Assembly: GCA_009993955.1 (NCBI GenBank) | Contig: JAACSL010000001.1 | Location: 186,001-250,000 of the forward strand | Length of the DNA stretch: 64,000 nt | Direction of reading: 5' to 3' | Source of the DNA: Paraglaciecola sp. | GTDB lineage: Bacteria > Pseudomonadota > Gammaproteobacteria > Enterobacterales > Alteromonadaceae | Shown here: positions 18,926 to 28,557 of the stretch, one piece after another | How the letters are laid out: each line of letters opens with the position of its first letter | Position numbering within the stretch: the stretch's first letter is position 1 | The notes under the pieces: model-generated | What the model was told of the DNA's origin: nothing | What the model saw: the letters and a program-made list of their open reading frames with translations, nothing else | Database searches by the model: none | Position numbers and translations under genes: made by a program

Positions 18926-20926
18926 ATGCACAGCTCGTCTGCTTTTACTGCCTTTGTCGCCAATACCTTTTTCATATTTGTTTTACTGCTTGGTATGGCG
19001 ATGCCCGCTAACAGCAATGAACAAAGCTTTCCGTCTAGCCTTGGCCTTGCCAATATTTTCAGTGATCACATGGTGGTACAACGCAATAAACCCATCGTCA
19101 TTTGGGGGACGGCCATAGCCAATAGCCAAGTATACGTTACTATGGCCAGCCACAACGGCGCGACAGAGACCCTTGCTACTGCGGCTAATGACCAAGGGGC
19201 ATGGCAAATAACCTTAAACGCACGGCCTGCGGGCGGTCCTTATCAACTGAAGGTACAGGCACAAGGCGCTAACAATTTACATGACATTATTCTGGTCAAT
19301 GACATTCTGGTTGGCGATGTATGGCTAGCCTCCGGTCAATCAAACATGGAGTGGCAATTAGGCGGTGATACCACTAACTGGCAACAGGAAGTCGCCGCTA
19401 GCGATCTGCCCGCCATCCGCTTTTTTAAACTTGATAAACGCTATTCTGCCAGCCCGCAAACTGATATCCCCGGGCGGCAGTGGCACGTTGCTGGCCCCAA
19501 AACTAGCGCTCAATTCTCCGCAGTGGCTTGGCATTTTGCCAAACGTTATCATCTACAAACTGGCATACCGGTAGCCATTATTGACAGCACATGGGGAGGC
19601 ACACCAGCAGAGGCCTGGACGTCTACTGAAGCCTTGCTGTCAATCGAGGGTTATCAAACTGCCGCCAAAGATATGCAAGATAACGCGGTGAAGTGGCAAC
19701 AAAAGTTTGTTGAAAATAGCCAATTAGAGCAACAAAAATGGCAGTTGATTGGCAGCGAACAAGCCTATCAAGATGGCAAAATATTGCGCGCTGATTTTGA
19801 CGATGGGCACTGGCCTCTGGTGATCTTGCCCAATGCGGCTAATCACGCTCTGAGTGATATTGTGTGGGCTCGTAAACACCTTTACCTAGATGCATTGCCC
19901 GTTACGGCAAGTTTAGATATCGGTGAGTTAAATCAAATTGGTCAAGTGTTTGTTAATGGCACCCGCGTTTACAACGAAAGCTGGCAAGACAGCACTCAGT
20001 TAGTCAGCTTCGATGCTGGCCTTCTGCGTAAGGGTGACAATATCATCGTTATTCGTGCGCTAAATAGCTGGGACAACAAGGTGTTGATCGGTCAAGAAAA
20101 GCGCTTTTTTGTGCAGACTGATGAGAAACGGCATGATCTCAGCGGATTATGGCGAGTCAGTAATCAAGTTGAGGCGCCGATACCCAAAGTTAGCATGTAC
20201 AACTGGCAACCAGGCGTATTGTTTAACGGCATGATCAATCCACTCACCGCCTTTCCTATTCAAGGAGTCATTTGGTATCAGGGAGAAAACAACGTTGGGG
20301 CCGCCGCTTTGTACGCTGATCTGTTCAAAGGCTTAATAAGCGATTGGCGTAAGCAATGGCAAACACCGAACTTACCTTTTCTGTTTGTTCAATTAGCCAG
20401 TTATATGCAGCCCAAATCTCAACCTACTCAAAGCGCGTGGGCAGAATTGCGAGAGGCGCAAGCCAGTGCATTAACCTTGCCTAATACTGCGATGGTTGTC
20501 GCTCTTGATGTGGGCGATGCAGAGGATATACACCCCCGCGATAAAGCGAGTGTTGGGCAACGTTTGTGGTTGGCGGCGCAACATTTGGTCCTACAGCAGA
20601 ATACGCCCTATAGTGGCCCCGTCTTGGATTCGTATAGCACTGAGTTAACATCCAAGGGCGCCCAAATGCGTCTGAGTTTTAGCCATGTGTATCAAGGCTT
20701 AAAAGTTAAAGGTGAATCATTGTTAGGCTTTGCTATGGCAGGGCAAGATGGCAAGTTTTTTAATGCTGAGGCTAGTATTATTGGCAATGAAGTCGTCGTG
20801 TCCAGCGCCAGTGTTGCTCAGCCCAAGGCTTTACGTTATGGCTGGGCCGACAATAGTCCAGCTAATCTATACAACAGTGCCGACTTACCTGCTGCTCCCT
20901 TTCGCATTGAGATGCCGGTTGAATGA
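18926..20926 (+). CDS. Secreted sialate O-acetylesterase family protein
   Basis: SGNH-type carbohydrate acetylesterase (SASA domain), 666 residues from the ATG at 18926. An N-terminal signal peptide (SAFTAFVANTFFIFVLLLGM...) is followed by an Ig-like N-domain. The catalytic block LASGQSNMEWQL holds the nucleophile Ser, GVIWYQGENN is the oxyanion block, and DVGDAEDIHPRDK the Asp/His block. An inserted beta domain (about 300-390) looks like the jelly-roll insertion of this family. GAGG lies 6 bases before the chosen ATG. It likely de-acetylates polysaccharide side chains in the periplasm or outside; sialic acid itself is not implied. No other sugar gene is adjacent, so it looks like a cargo gene behind the nrd operon. 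Confidence 0.85.
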   Translation: MHSSSAFTAFVANTFFIFVLLLGMAMPANSNEQSFPSSLGLANIFSDHMVVQRNKPIVIWGTAIANSQVYVTMASHNGATETLATAANDQGAWQITLNARPAGGPYQLKVQAQGANNLHDIILVNDILVGDVWLASGQSNMEWQLGGDTTNWQQEVAASDLPAIRFFKLDKRYSASPQTDIPGRQWHVAGPKTSAQFSAVAWHFAKRYHLQTGIPVAIIDSTWGGTPAEAWTSTEALLSIEGYQTAAKDMQDNAVKWQQKFVENSQLEQQKWQLIGSEQAYQDGKILRADFDDGHWPLVILPNAANHALSDIVWARKHLYLDALPVTASLDIGELNQIGQVFVNGTRVYNESWQDSTQLVSFDAGLLRKGDNIIVIRALNSWDNKVLIGQEKRFFVQTDEKRHDLSGLWRVSNQVEAPIPKVSMYNWQPGVLFNGMINPLTAFPIQGVIWYQGENNVGAAALYADLFKGLISDWRKQWQTPNLPFLFVQLASYMQPKSQPTQSAWAELREAQASALTLPNTAMVVALDVGDAEDIHPRDKASVGQRLWLAAQHLVLQQNTPYSGPVLDSYSTELTSKGAQMRLSFSHVYQGLKVKGESLLGFAMAGQDGKFFNAEASIIGNEVVVSSASVAQPKALRYGWADNSPANLYNSADLPAAPFRIEMPVE

Positions 20927-20936
20927 GCAAACAGCA

Positions 20937-20972
20937 CTCACTGACCAAGTACCCCTCACAGACCAAGTACCA
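20937..20972 (+). repeat. Two tandem 18-bp units after the esterase
   Basis: Units 20937-20954 and 20955-20972 share 16 of 18 bases, including the 11-mer GACCAAGTACC. They lie just past the esterase stop in the gap before the purC 3' end. The frame ATGA-overlapping the esterase stop (20923-21114) reads through them as SLTKYP-SQTKYQ, but its second half is antisense to purC. Confidence 0.6.
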
Positions 20973-21028
20973 AGGCGCTTTAGTCATCTTGCCCAGTGCG
21001 CCCCCTTGGTCTCAACGCTATGCAGCCC

Positions 21029-22135
21029 TCAAACAATTAACTGATAGTGGTCACGTAGGATCTGAATTATCTCGGCCTTTGGATTGTCACTTAAGCTTAA
21101 CGTTTTACCCGTGATTTTTTCCGCAATACCGATGTAGGTGCGAGAGACCTGTAGGAGTAATGCTTGGGGTAACAGATTGTCTCTCGCCAGTGCAGTTCTC
21201 TCTGCCATCCTGTCTTTGTTTAATAAAATATCAGGATCAGGAAAGTGAGCCAGTAAGACTTGACGAAAATCTTCCTTGGAGTTTTCCACCACGTTGCCAC
21301 GTTCATATTGCGCGGCATCCCAAATCCTTGAAGAATCAGGCGTGCCCACTTCATCCATATAAATGAGTTTGTTGTTGCCATGTAGGTCTTTTACATAGCC
21401 AAATTCGAATTTGGTATCGACAAATATTTGGCCAATGTCAGCTAAGGCGCGCTCAATGACGTTAAAGCCTTCCTTCAACAATCTTTCATATACTTCAATA
21501 TCTGCAAGCTGCTGAAAGTTAAATGCAGCGTAATTTTGCAGTATGTCTTGACGAGAAACGTTCACATCATCTGCTTCGGGCACACCTGGAATATTGCGTA
21601 AAATGCCTTTTGTGGAAGGGGTAAACAGCAAGGTTGGCAATTTTCCGTCTTTGCTCAAGCCATCTGGCAAAGTAATACCACAGAAACTGCGTTCACCTTT
21701 AGCATACGCACGCCACATTGAGCCGGTAATGTATTGCCGGCAAATGGCTTCAATCAGCACAGGTTTTGCTTTTTGTACAATCCAAACGAAGGGATGAGGA
21801 ATATCCAAGATGTGGCTATCAGCTAAGCCGTGTTGTTTAAATAATTCAAACCAATGATTCGAAATAGCGTTTAGAGCGGCGCCTTTACCCGGCACACCGA
21901 GCAGACCACCTTCCCCCTGCCAAATGCAATCAAATGCAGAGATACGATCGCTGATCACCATGATAGCAAGAGGTGTATCAGCTGGCACTGCATAGCCTTT
22001 TTCTGCAATTAAACGGCGACTATCCGCGGCCGTTAACCAATACACTGAACGTACTTTTCCACTGTGAACGGGGGCATCGGTGCGAATGGGTAAATCATCA
22101 TTAACGGCGAGTATGCTTTGGGTGAGCGATGACAT
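21029..22135 (-). CDS. purC: Phosphoribosylaminoimidazole-succinocarboxamide synthase (SAICAR synthase)
   Basis: Purine pathway ligase joining CAIR and aspartate. It has 368 residues, the long Vibrio/Alteromonas-type enzyme rather than the 237-residue E. coli form. It carries the N-terminal [39 protein letters not shown] and the late signature [22 protein letters not shown] site lies 8 bases before the ATG. I looked for a PurR-type operator in the leader and found none convincing. It is separated from bamC by a strong hairpin. Confidence 0.95.
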   Translation of the reverse strand: MSSLTQSILAVNDDLPIRTDAPVHSGKVRSVYWLTAADSRRLIAEKGYAVPADTPLAIMVISDRISAFDCIWQGEGGLLGVPGKGAALNAISNHWFELFKQHGLADSHILDIPHPFVWIVQKAKPVLIEAICRQYITGSMWRAYAKGERSFCGITLPDGLSKDGKLPTLLFTPSTKGILRNIPGVPEADDVNVSRQDILQNYAAFNFQQLADIEVYERLLKEGFNVIERALADIGQIFVDTKFEFGYVKDLHGNNKLIYMDEVGTPDSSRIWDAAQYERGNVVENSKEDFRQVLLAHFPDPDILLNKDRMAERTALARDNLLPQALLLQVSRTYIGIAEKITGKTLSLSDNPKAEIIQILRDHYQLIV

Positions 22136-22214
22136 GCGGTGGACTCCTACGATCCAGCAAATTGAAAAATCGAGACGTGTATCTTGTTAACAACCATAGG
22201 GTAATACACAGCTG

Positions 22215-22257
22215 AAAAAACGTAAGACACAGCCTCATGTTTTAACATGAGGCTGTG
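22215..22257 (-). terminator. Terminator after bamC
   Basis: A perfect 14-bp stem, CACAGCCTCATGTT / AACATGAGGCTGTG (22228-22241 and 22244-22257), almost directly after the bamC stop. On the minus strand a short TCTTACG stretch and then TTTTTT follow. It separates dapA-bamC from purC, whereas in E. coli these three are contiguous. Confidence 0.8.
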
Positions 22258-22262
22258 CGTGA

Positions 22263-23369
22263 TCATATATCCAGATCGTCTTCTGCCATGGTGCGCGAAA
22301 AAGTCGCAAACAAGTCATTTAACTTCGCTGAAGTAAAGGCCTTACTTTCTTCATCTAACCAGGTGACAGACGTTTTGTTGCCGACGTCACTGACTCGCAA
22401 ACGATACTCTTGCGTGTCTAAATCCAAGGCATTTTCATCTTTAGACCAAAGATGACTCCACCAACTGCCCTCTGAGCCATTGTATTTTACAAATAACAAA
22501 CCATTTGATTTGTCATAATCTTTTACATCAAACCCTAACTTTTTGAGCACTAATAATAGTCTTGGCCAGGTTATGTCATACTCTGCGTCCACGACGTAAG
22601 CCGGTTCACCCTCAGCATCAATACCCAACTCCATGGCCAGCCCTTGCCGGATTTTCAAAATGCGCTGGGCGGTGGCTAAGCGGATCTCATATTCATAGTG
22701 TTCGATTACTTGGTTGAGGATGTCGACTTCATGCCGTCTCACATCTTTTGCTTTAGTAAGCTCAGGCCCATCTTTTTGCTGCTTTTCTTTAAAATCAATG
22801 AGATCAACGCTAAGTGACGCAATGCGACCATGAGGTTTAAGTGCTAAATTAAACTCAAAACGTTGACCGACACTGCGTTCAGATGGCGACCAAGTATACC
22901 AACTGTCTTCATCGCTATCGGTTACCACCATCCAGTCGGTGATCAGACGTTGTTGAGCCTTATCAAAGGTTTCAACACCAATGCCCTGCTCTTCTAAGAA
23001 ACTGATCAAAGAATTCCAAATCGTCGCATCCAAGGCTTGGCTATCGTCCACTTGGTCGAACCAGACTGTGGCCTTTTTTGAACCTTCTTCCACATGGGAG
23101 CCGGTCACCAGTGGCAACACCAAAGAGGGTGACAAAACGCTCAGTTCAGGGCCCATCACATCACGCGGTGCATCTTCGCCAAGTGCCGGTAATTTATAGG
23201 TATCATTAAACTTTGGTGTGTCGATATCAGCGGGAATTTTCACCACTTTACCGGGTTCCTCTGCTAGGTAAGCAAAACTGCCACTGGCAATTTCGCGATC
23301 ATCAACAGAGCTACACGCACTGAGTGTGGCTAGGGCAACTAAACCACTAAAAACGATTTTTACTGTCAT
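22263..23369 (-). CDS. bamC: Outer membrane protein assembly factor BamC
   Basis: Lipoprotein of the BAM complex (old name NlpB). It has 368 residues (E. coli 344). A lipoprotein signal peptide ends in LATLSAC-S with the modified Cys near residue 19; +2 is Ser, so it goes to the outer membrane. An unstructured linker (about 25-90) is followed by two helix-grip domains. It follows dapA by 9 bp, the conserved dapA-bamC pair, and ends at a strong terminator. Confidence 0.92.
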   Translation of the reverse strand: MTVKIVFSGLVALATLSACSSVDDREIASGSFAYLAEEPGKVVKIPADIDTPKFNDTYKLPALGEDAPRDVMGPELSVLSPSLVLPLVTGSHVEEGSKKATVWFDQVDDSQALDATIWNSLISFLEEQGIGVETFDKAQQRLITDWMVVTDSDEDSWYTWSPSERSVGQRFEFNLALKPHGRIASLSVDLIDFKEKQQKDGPELTKAKDVRRHEVDILNQVIEHYEYEIRLATAQRILKIRQGLAMELGIDAEGEPAYVVDAEYDITWPRLLLVLKKLGFDVKDYDKSNGLLFVKYNGSEGSWWSHLWSKDENALDLDTQEYRLRVSDVGNKTSVTWLDEESKAFTSAKLNDLFATFSRTMAEDDLDI

Positions 23370-23378
23370 GCTATCTCC

Positions 23379-24260
23379 TTAAAATAATACGCCAGAACTG
23401 CGCATGACCTGTTCAATTAATTGTTGACTCTTCACCTCGGATTCAACCAAAGGGAGTCGTAAGCATGCAGATTGTATCAATTTCATGCGGTGAAGCGCCC
23501 ACTTAGGCATGACCGGATTGGGTTCGATAAACAATGCTGTATGTAAGCCGGCAATACTCTTATCAATTTTTTCAGCGAGGGCGATATCACCTGCCAAGGC
23601 CGCATTACACAGCTCAGACATTTGTTTTGGCACTAGGTTCGCCGTGACAGAAATTACGCCGTGTCCACCTGCGGCCAAAAACGCACAGCTTGTTTGATCA
23701 TCACCACTTAATAAAAGAAAATCCTTTGGCACCAAGGCTTGAGTGGCTTTGAGGCGTTTAAGATCACCCGTGGCATCTTTGAGACCCACGATTTTAGGAT
23801 GCTCAGCGAGCACCGCTACCGTTTCCGGTAACATGTCTGTTACGGTACGACCGGGTACATTATACAGCAGAACGGGCAGATCCGTGGAGTCAGCCACGGC
23901 CTTGAAGTGGGCAATCAAGCCTCTTTGTTGCGGCTTGTTGTAATACGGTACCACACTTAAAAAACCAGCAATGCCACAGTCAGCCAATTGTTCGCTCAGG
24001 AAAATCGCTTCAGCTGTTGAGTTTGCACCACTGCCTGCGATGACCGGAATGGCACCCTGTGCATATTCAACCGTGCTTTTGACCACATCAATATGCTCGT
24101 CGAAGGGCAAAGTTGCAGATTCACCTGTTGTACCCACCGCGACAATGCCATGTGTACCATTGGCTGCGTGGAATTCCACCAGATTTTTTAGCGAGGCGAA
24201 ATCAATATTGCCTTGGTCGTCCATGGGGGTAACGATTGCTACATAACTACCGGTAAACAT
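23379..24260 (-). CDS. dapA: 4-hydroxy-tetrahydrodipicolinate synthase
   Basis: Condenses pyruvate with aspartate semialdehyde in the lysine/diaminopimelate pathway. It has 293 residues (E. coli 292). The Schiff-base Lys161 (KIVGLKDATGD), Tyr133 (LLYNVPGRT), Thr44 and Thr45 (AVGTTGES) and Arg138 are all in the expected positions. A GGAG site precedes the ATG. It is divergent from gcvR and in an operon with bamC. Confidence 0.97.
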   Translation of the reverse strand: MFTGSYVAIVTPMDDQGNIDFASLKNLVEFHAANGTHGIVAVGTTGESATLPFDEHIDVVKSTVEYAQGAIPVIAGSGANSTAEAIFLSEQLADCGIAGFLSVVPYYNKPQQRGLIAHFKAVADSTDLPVLLYNVPGRTVTDMLPETVAVLAEHPKIVGLKDATGDLKRLKATQALVPKDFLLLSGDDQTSCAFLAAGGHGVISVTANLVPKQMSELCNAALAGDIALAEKIDKSIAGLHTALFIEPNPVMPKWALHRMKLIQSACLRLPLVESEVKSQQLIEQVMRSSGVLF

Positions 24261-24415
24261 GCCTGCTCCTGTAAAAATTGGCGCCTAATGGTAATGACCA
24301 AAGCCACTAAAAACAAGCAATGAATGCGCCTTTGAGCCTGACACAATTGAAACTGGATTAAAGCCTGCATTTTCAGGTATGTTATGCCCTTCGTTTACAA
24401 GCTATTCGAGTAAAA

Positions 24416-24952
24416 ATGACACAACAACTAGTGGTAACCATACTGGGTGCGGATAAATTTGGCATGTTGAGTGCCATTGCTGAGACAGTGTGTGAGAGTG
24501 GTTGTAATATTTTGGACAGCAGGCAAGCTGTCTTTGGTCAAGACTTTTCACTGACGATGATCATTGAGGGCACTCAAACTGCTATCGCAAAAGCAGAATT
24601 TGCCATACCGCAAACCTGCCACAAACTTGAGTTATTGTGTCTGCTAAAGCGCACCAAAAAACACTGTAAGCAAAATCTCGAACACATCGCCGACGTGGTG
24701 ATTGTGGGTGAAAATACGCCGAGTGTTATTAAAAAAATTACAGCTTTTTTTACCCAATATACTATTTCGGTGAGTGCTTTTCGTCTGACAACAACAAAAA
24801 AATCGGACGCGATGACGGATCCAATCGACCGCATGAAGTGTAAGATGGTGGTGTCAATTCCGCATGCCCTATCGGTTGATGAAGTGGAAGTCGCTTTTCA
24901 GGCGCTGATGACAGCATTGCAATTACAAGGCACGATTAAACAAAATCATTAA
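24416..24952 (+). CDS. gcvR: Glycine cleavage system transcriptional repressor GcvR
   Basis: ACT-domain protein that in E. coli binds GcvA and represses the glycine cleavage operon when glycine is low. It has 178 residues, with two ACT domains (about 1-80: VTILGADKFGMLSAIAETVC; and 90-170: DVVIVGENTPSVIKKITAFF). It is followed by bcp and divergent from dapA, the E. coli order. No glycine-cleavage gene is in this window. Confidence 0.88.
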   Translation: MTQQLVVTILGADKFGMLSAIAETVCESGCNILDSRQAVFGQDFSLTMIIEGTQTAIAKAEFAIPQTCHKLELLCLLKRTKKHCKQNLEHIADVVIVGENTPSVIKKITAFFTQYTISVSAFRLTTTKKSDAMTDPIDRMKCKMVVSIPHALSVDEVEVAFQALMTALQLQGTIKQNH

Positions 24953-25007
24953 ATTGTGCGTATGCATTGAGGATTTTGATTTTCTGCACACCAACCAAGG
25001 ACAATCT

Positions 25008-25469
25008 ATGCAATATTTAGCCGCTGGCACCCCTGCTCCAAATTTTTCACTCCCTGATCAAAACGGCAATCTCGTTTCGCTAAGTGATTTAACCGGGAAA
25101 AAAGTATTAGTGTACTTTTACCCCAAAGCCATGACCCCAGGTTGTACTGTGCAAGCCCAAGGATTGCGAGATAGTCAGGCGGCCCTTGCTGCCAAAAATG
25201 TAGTGGTCTTGGGTATCAGTCCTGATCCTGTAAAACGTTTGCCTAAATTTATCGAGAAAGAACAGCTCAATTTTTCCCTACTATCAGATGAAGACCACAG
25301 TGTCGCCGACGCGTTTGGAGTATGGGGACCGAAGAAATTCATGGGTAAGGAATTTGACGGCATTCATCGCATCAGCTTTTTAATTGATGAACAGGGCAAC
25401 ATTGCCAAGGTTTTTGACCAATTCACCACAAAAAATCATCATGAAGTGGTACTCGCAGCACTCGCTTAA
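25008..25469 (+). CDS. bcp: Thioredoxin-dependent peroxiredoxin of the Bcp/PrxQ family, single-cysteine form
   Basis: Reduces peroxides, in E. coli with thioredoxin. It has 153 residues from the ATG at 25008, with an AAGGA site; an upstream in-frame extension to 24954 is not needed. The peroxidatic Cys46 is in the canonical AMTPGCTVQA block. The E. coli resolving cysteine five residues later is a glutamine here (TVQAQGLRD), and no other cysteine is present in the protein, so it should work as a 1-Cys enzyme. The order gcvR-bcp-perM-bepA is as in E. coli. Confidence 0.93.
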   Translation: MQYLAAGTPAPNFSLPDQNGNLVSLSDLTGKKVLVYFYPKAMTPGCTVQAQGLRDSQAALAAKNVVVLGISPDPVKRLPKFIEKEQLNFSLLSDEDHSVADAFGVWGPKKFMGKEFDGIHRISFLIDEQGNIAKVFDQFTTKNHHEVVLAALA

Positions 25470-25497
25470 TGACGATACTGAGATCGGCAGGAATGCC

Positions 25498-25553
25498 TGA
25501 ATCCATTGCTTTTGATGGCCACCACTGCTTGTGTGGGGCCATCCATCGATTCA
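25498..25553. terminator. Long hairpin between convergent bcp and perM
   Basis: The outer arm TGAATC / GATTCA (25498-25503, 25548-25553) and inner arm GATGGCC / GGCCATC (25514-25520, 25537-25543) form an interrupted stem. On plus it is followed by AGCTTTGTTTAATT, a moderate U-rich tract. It probably ends both converging transcripts. Confidence 0.5.
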
Positions 25554-25592
25554 GCTTTGTTTAATTCTACTGTTAGACAGATATGCCGAGGC

Positions 25593-26690
25593 TTACAAGG
25601 TTGTTAATACGTCTTGAGTACTTGGGTCATGCTGGTCGTTGTTGTTCGGTCCAGACCAAGCATTGGCGACAGCTTTAACCAAGGTTGCTAAGGGGATAGC
25701 AAAAAATACCCCCCAAAATCCCCATATGCCACCAAAAAATAACACCGCAATGATGATATAGACAGGGTGTAAACTAACGGCCTCACTGAACAAAATTGGC
25801 ACCAAAACATTACCGTCTAGCGCTTGAATGACGGCATAAGCCGCCATTAAATACCAAAAATCGGGGCTTAGGCCCCACTCAAACATGGCAACCACGGCGA
25901 CGGGAATAGTGACAACTGCCGCGCCAATATAAGGAATTAACACAGAAAACCCCACCAGTACCCCCAATAACAAGGCATAACGCAAGTCCATTAAGGCAAA
26001 AACTATCACTGACACCGCACCAACAATCACAATTTCAATCACCTTGCCGCGAATATAGTTGGCGATTTGACCGTTCATTTCGGTGCCAACTTGCTTGATT
26101 AGGCGGCGCTCACTGGGTAACAAGGCCGAAATATTGCGCACAAGTTCGTCTTTGTCTTTCAACATAAAAAACACCATCAGTGGCACTAATATCACGTAAA
26201 TCAGCAAAATCCCTAAATCGCCTAAAGAACTGACTGAGGCTGTCAGCAATTTTTCACCAAAGCTGACAATTTTTATATTCACGCTTTGCAGCATCGTTTG
26301 AATATGGCCAACTTGTACTAATTCTGGATAGGTGTCGGGTAAACGCAACAACCAGGCCTGCCCCTCTGCCCAAATCTGCGGGCTCTCTTTCACCAAATTA
26401 ATACTTTGTTGGGTTACCACCGGTACCACACCAATAAAGGTAAGAATACTCAGAGCAATAAACGTTAATAACACCATCACAGTTGCAAGGCCACGAGAGA
26501 GTCCAAGACGGTTTAACTGCGTAACCGGCCAATCGAGGAGATAGGCAATGACTGCAGCCACAATCGCGGGCATCAAAATGCCACCCCATGTAAGCAATAA
26601 CACCGACGTAATAATTAACATGATCAGCAACATGGCTGAATCAGGGTCTGAAAATTTTCGTTTGTACCAACGCTCCACAACCTTAAACAT
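25593..26690 (-). CDS. perM: AI-2E family transporter (PerM-like)
   Basis: Inner-membrane protein of 365 residues with about eight hydrophobic segments, a basic N-terminus (WYKRKFSDPD) and the family signature motif in the C-terminal half (VGFSVLIPYIGAAVVTIPVA). Family members include TqsA and Na+/H+ antiporter-like proteins; the substrate of PerM is not known. It is adjacent to bepA and bcp, as in E. coli. Confidence 0.85.
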   Translation of the reverse strand: MFKVVERWYKRKFSDPDSAMLLIMLIITSVLLLTWGGILMPAIVAAVIAYLLDWPVTQLNRLGLSRGLATVMVLLTFIALSILTFIGVVPVVTQQSINLVKESPQIWAEGQAWLLRLPDTYPELVQVGHIQTMLQSVNIKIVSFGEKLLTASVSSLGDLGILLIYVILVPLMVFFMLKDKDELVRNISALLPSERRLIKQVGTEMNGQIANYIRGKVIEIVIVGAVSVIVFALMDLRYALLLGVLVGFSVLIPYIGAAVVTIPVAVVAMFEWGLSPDFWYLMAAYAVIQALDGNVLVPILFSEAVSLHPVYIIIAVLFFGGIWGFWGVFFAIPLATLVKAVANAWSGPNNNDQHDPSTQDVLTTL

Positions 26691-27102
26691 TGCGCTTCCT
26701 TTTTCTAAGGCATCTTAACCGACGCTGACTTGGCTCTTGGTCCTTATCTTAACATCGAGACTAGGTTGGCCACTAACCCTCTGAGTACAAAATTTATTTT
26801 GTTAATGTGCTTATCAAATGATGATGACCACCAAAAAAGCGTTTGCGTCATACCAACATGGGGCGACTGTCAGTTTTATTGATTTGCATCGGTCTTAATG
26901 TTGTGAAGACAAGTAATACTGATCACCTATCACACGGTAACGGTATAAAATCAGCTTCTAAACAGTGTTTTTCTTACGAAATGCCCCAATAACCTGTATA
27001 ACTTGATAACATAATGCACTGAACTAATGTCGAATTAAGTAGTTCTTATCATGCAACTATGTCTTGTTAGCATGTAACTAGGAAAAGCGTCTGATTGCCC
27101 TT
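26691..27102. other. Non-coding gap between perM and bepA
   Basis: A 412-bp divergent intergenic region. It must hold the perM and bepA promoters. For bepA a TATAAA (26944-26949) has no good -35. E. coli bepA is sigmaE-controlled, and the closest match here (TGAACTA, 16 bp, TTCTTAT near 27025) is too weak to call. I see no RNA gene, repeat or reading frame with coding signs. Confidence 0.6.
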
Positions 27103-28557
27103 ATGAAAAAAAGCTTGCCCAAATTAGCCTTATTGTCTTTAGCCTTGAATTCAGTGCTTGCGCTGCCTAGCCATGCCTCTAACAAAAAAAATGAGCTGCC
27201 AGAAATCGGTGTAGTGGCGTCAAGCGCCATCAGCTTAGATAAAGAAGCCATTATTGGTGATGCCTTAATGCGTCAATTACGTGGCCAAGCGCCGCTCATC
27301 AGTGATCCGCTATTAGACGAGTACATTCAAGATTTAGGCAATCGTCTGGTGGCACAAGCAGATGATGTAAAATTTTCATTTAAGTTTTTTCTGATCAACA
27401 GTTTAGAAATAAACGCTTTTGCATTTTTTGGCGGCCACGTTGCCGTGCACACTGGGCTAATAATCAATGCAAAAAATGAATCAGAACTGGCTTCGGTGCT
27501 AGCTCACGAAGTCAGTCACGTGACCCAACGTCATCTGGCGCGCAGTATGGAAGAAAGGCAAAAGTCATCGCCCTTACAAATTGCCTCGGCGTTGGGAGGT
27601 TTATTGTTGGCCATGGCTAATCCAGAAGCCGGCATGGCCGCCATCACGGCCTCAACTGCCGCCGCCCAGCAATCGTCGATCAATTATACCCGCCAGAATG
27701 AGAAGGAAGCAGATCGCATCGGCATTCGCATACTCGCCGCAGCTGGATTTGATCCCAATGGGGCGAGCGCGTTTTTTTCTACCTTAACCGAGAAAAACCG
27801 CCTTAAGTCACGCCCCATGGCATTTTTGATGACTCACCCCTTACCCGAGTCTCGAGTTGCTGATGCACGCAGCCGTGCCGCCACTTACAATGTTAGCGTC
27901 GTGCCCGAGAATCTTAATTTTCACCTGGCACAAGCGCGAATATTGGCCCGTTATTACGCGAATCCAGGGCGTAATATTGAGTACTTTTCCAGTGTATTGG
28001 CCAAAGAGACTTACATATTTAAGCAAGCGGCTCAGTATGGTTTGGCCCTCTCGTACTTGGCCGACGAACAATATTCTGCAGCACAAGACTTGATCACTAA
28101 ATTGCTGGCGCAAGACGCCGACAATTTATTCTACTTAGACGTATATACCGATATTGCCATTGCAACCAAGCAATATGCCCAAGCGATTGAACGACTTTCG
28201 GCACAGCGTCTGCACACACCTCATAATCAAGTTTTGGCCTTGAATCTTGCCAATGTCTTGATAAAAGACAAACAATACAGTCGGGCAATTAGTATTCTGA
28301 AAGATTTTTTACTGCTTAATCCTGATCATGTATTGGCCTACGATCTATTGTCAGAAGCCTACCGTGAAGGACAGCAACCGCTCGAAATGCATCAAGTGAA
28401 AGCGGAAGTGTATGCCCTTGTGGCAGCTTATCCACGTGCCATAGATGAACTGCAAAGTGCATACAACTTTGCAGGTGAAAAACAATTGGAAAAACAACGG
28501 ATACGAGCGCGAATTGAGCAACTCCGTGATGCCCAACAACGCTTAGAAACCCTCTAA
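27103..28557 (+). CDS. bepA: Beta-barrel assembly-enhancing protease BepA
   Basis: Periplasmic M48 metallopeptidase and chaperone that in E. coli promotes LptD maturation and degrades stalled outer-membrane proteins. It has 484 residues (E. coli 487). A signal peptide (about 1-25, ending PSHAS) is followed by the zinc site HEVSH (His135, Glu136, His139), the third ligand Glu in NEKEADRIG, the switch histidine in MTHPLPESR, and C-terminal TPR helices (about 300-480). Its last 15 bp overlap the convergent thioredoxin gene. Confidence 0.93.
   Translation: MKKSLPKLALLSLALNSVLALPSHASNKKNELPEIGVVASSAISLDKEAIIGDALMRQLRGQAPLISDPLLDEYIQDLGNRLVAQADDVKFSFKFFLINSLEINAFAFFGGHVAVHTGLIINAKNESELASVLAHEVSHVTQRHLARSMEERQKSSPLQIASALGGLLLAMANPEAGMAAITASTAAAQQSSINYTRQNEKEADRIGIRILAAAGFDPNGASAFFSTLTEKNRLKSRPMAFLMTHPLPESRVADARSRAATYNVSVVPENLNFHLAQARILARYYANPGRNIEYFSSVLAKETYIFKQAAQYGLALSYLADEQYSAAQDLITKLLAQDADNLFYLDVYTDIAIATKQYAQAIERLSAQRLHTPHNQVLALNLANVLIKDKQYSRAISILKDFLLLNPDHVLAYDLLSEAYREGQQPLEMHQVKAEVYALVAAYPRAIDELQSAYNFAGEKQLEKQRIRARIEQLRDAQQRLETL

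Noticed and set aside
20923-21114. 63-codon plus-strand frame whose ATG overlaps the esterase stop
   Set aside because: The ATGA junction is suggestive, but the frame only repeats the 18-bp units and then runs antisense through the purC 3' end; there is no recognisable domain. Kept as a repeat, not a gene.
22136-22227. PurR-type operator before purC
   Set aside because: No element with the ACGCAAACGTTTNCGT pattern is present in the purC leader or before purM.
27020-27060. SigmaE-like promoter for bepA
   Set aside because: Only a few positions fit the GGAACTT / TCTGA pattern; the -10 part is poor, so I could not support it.
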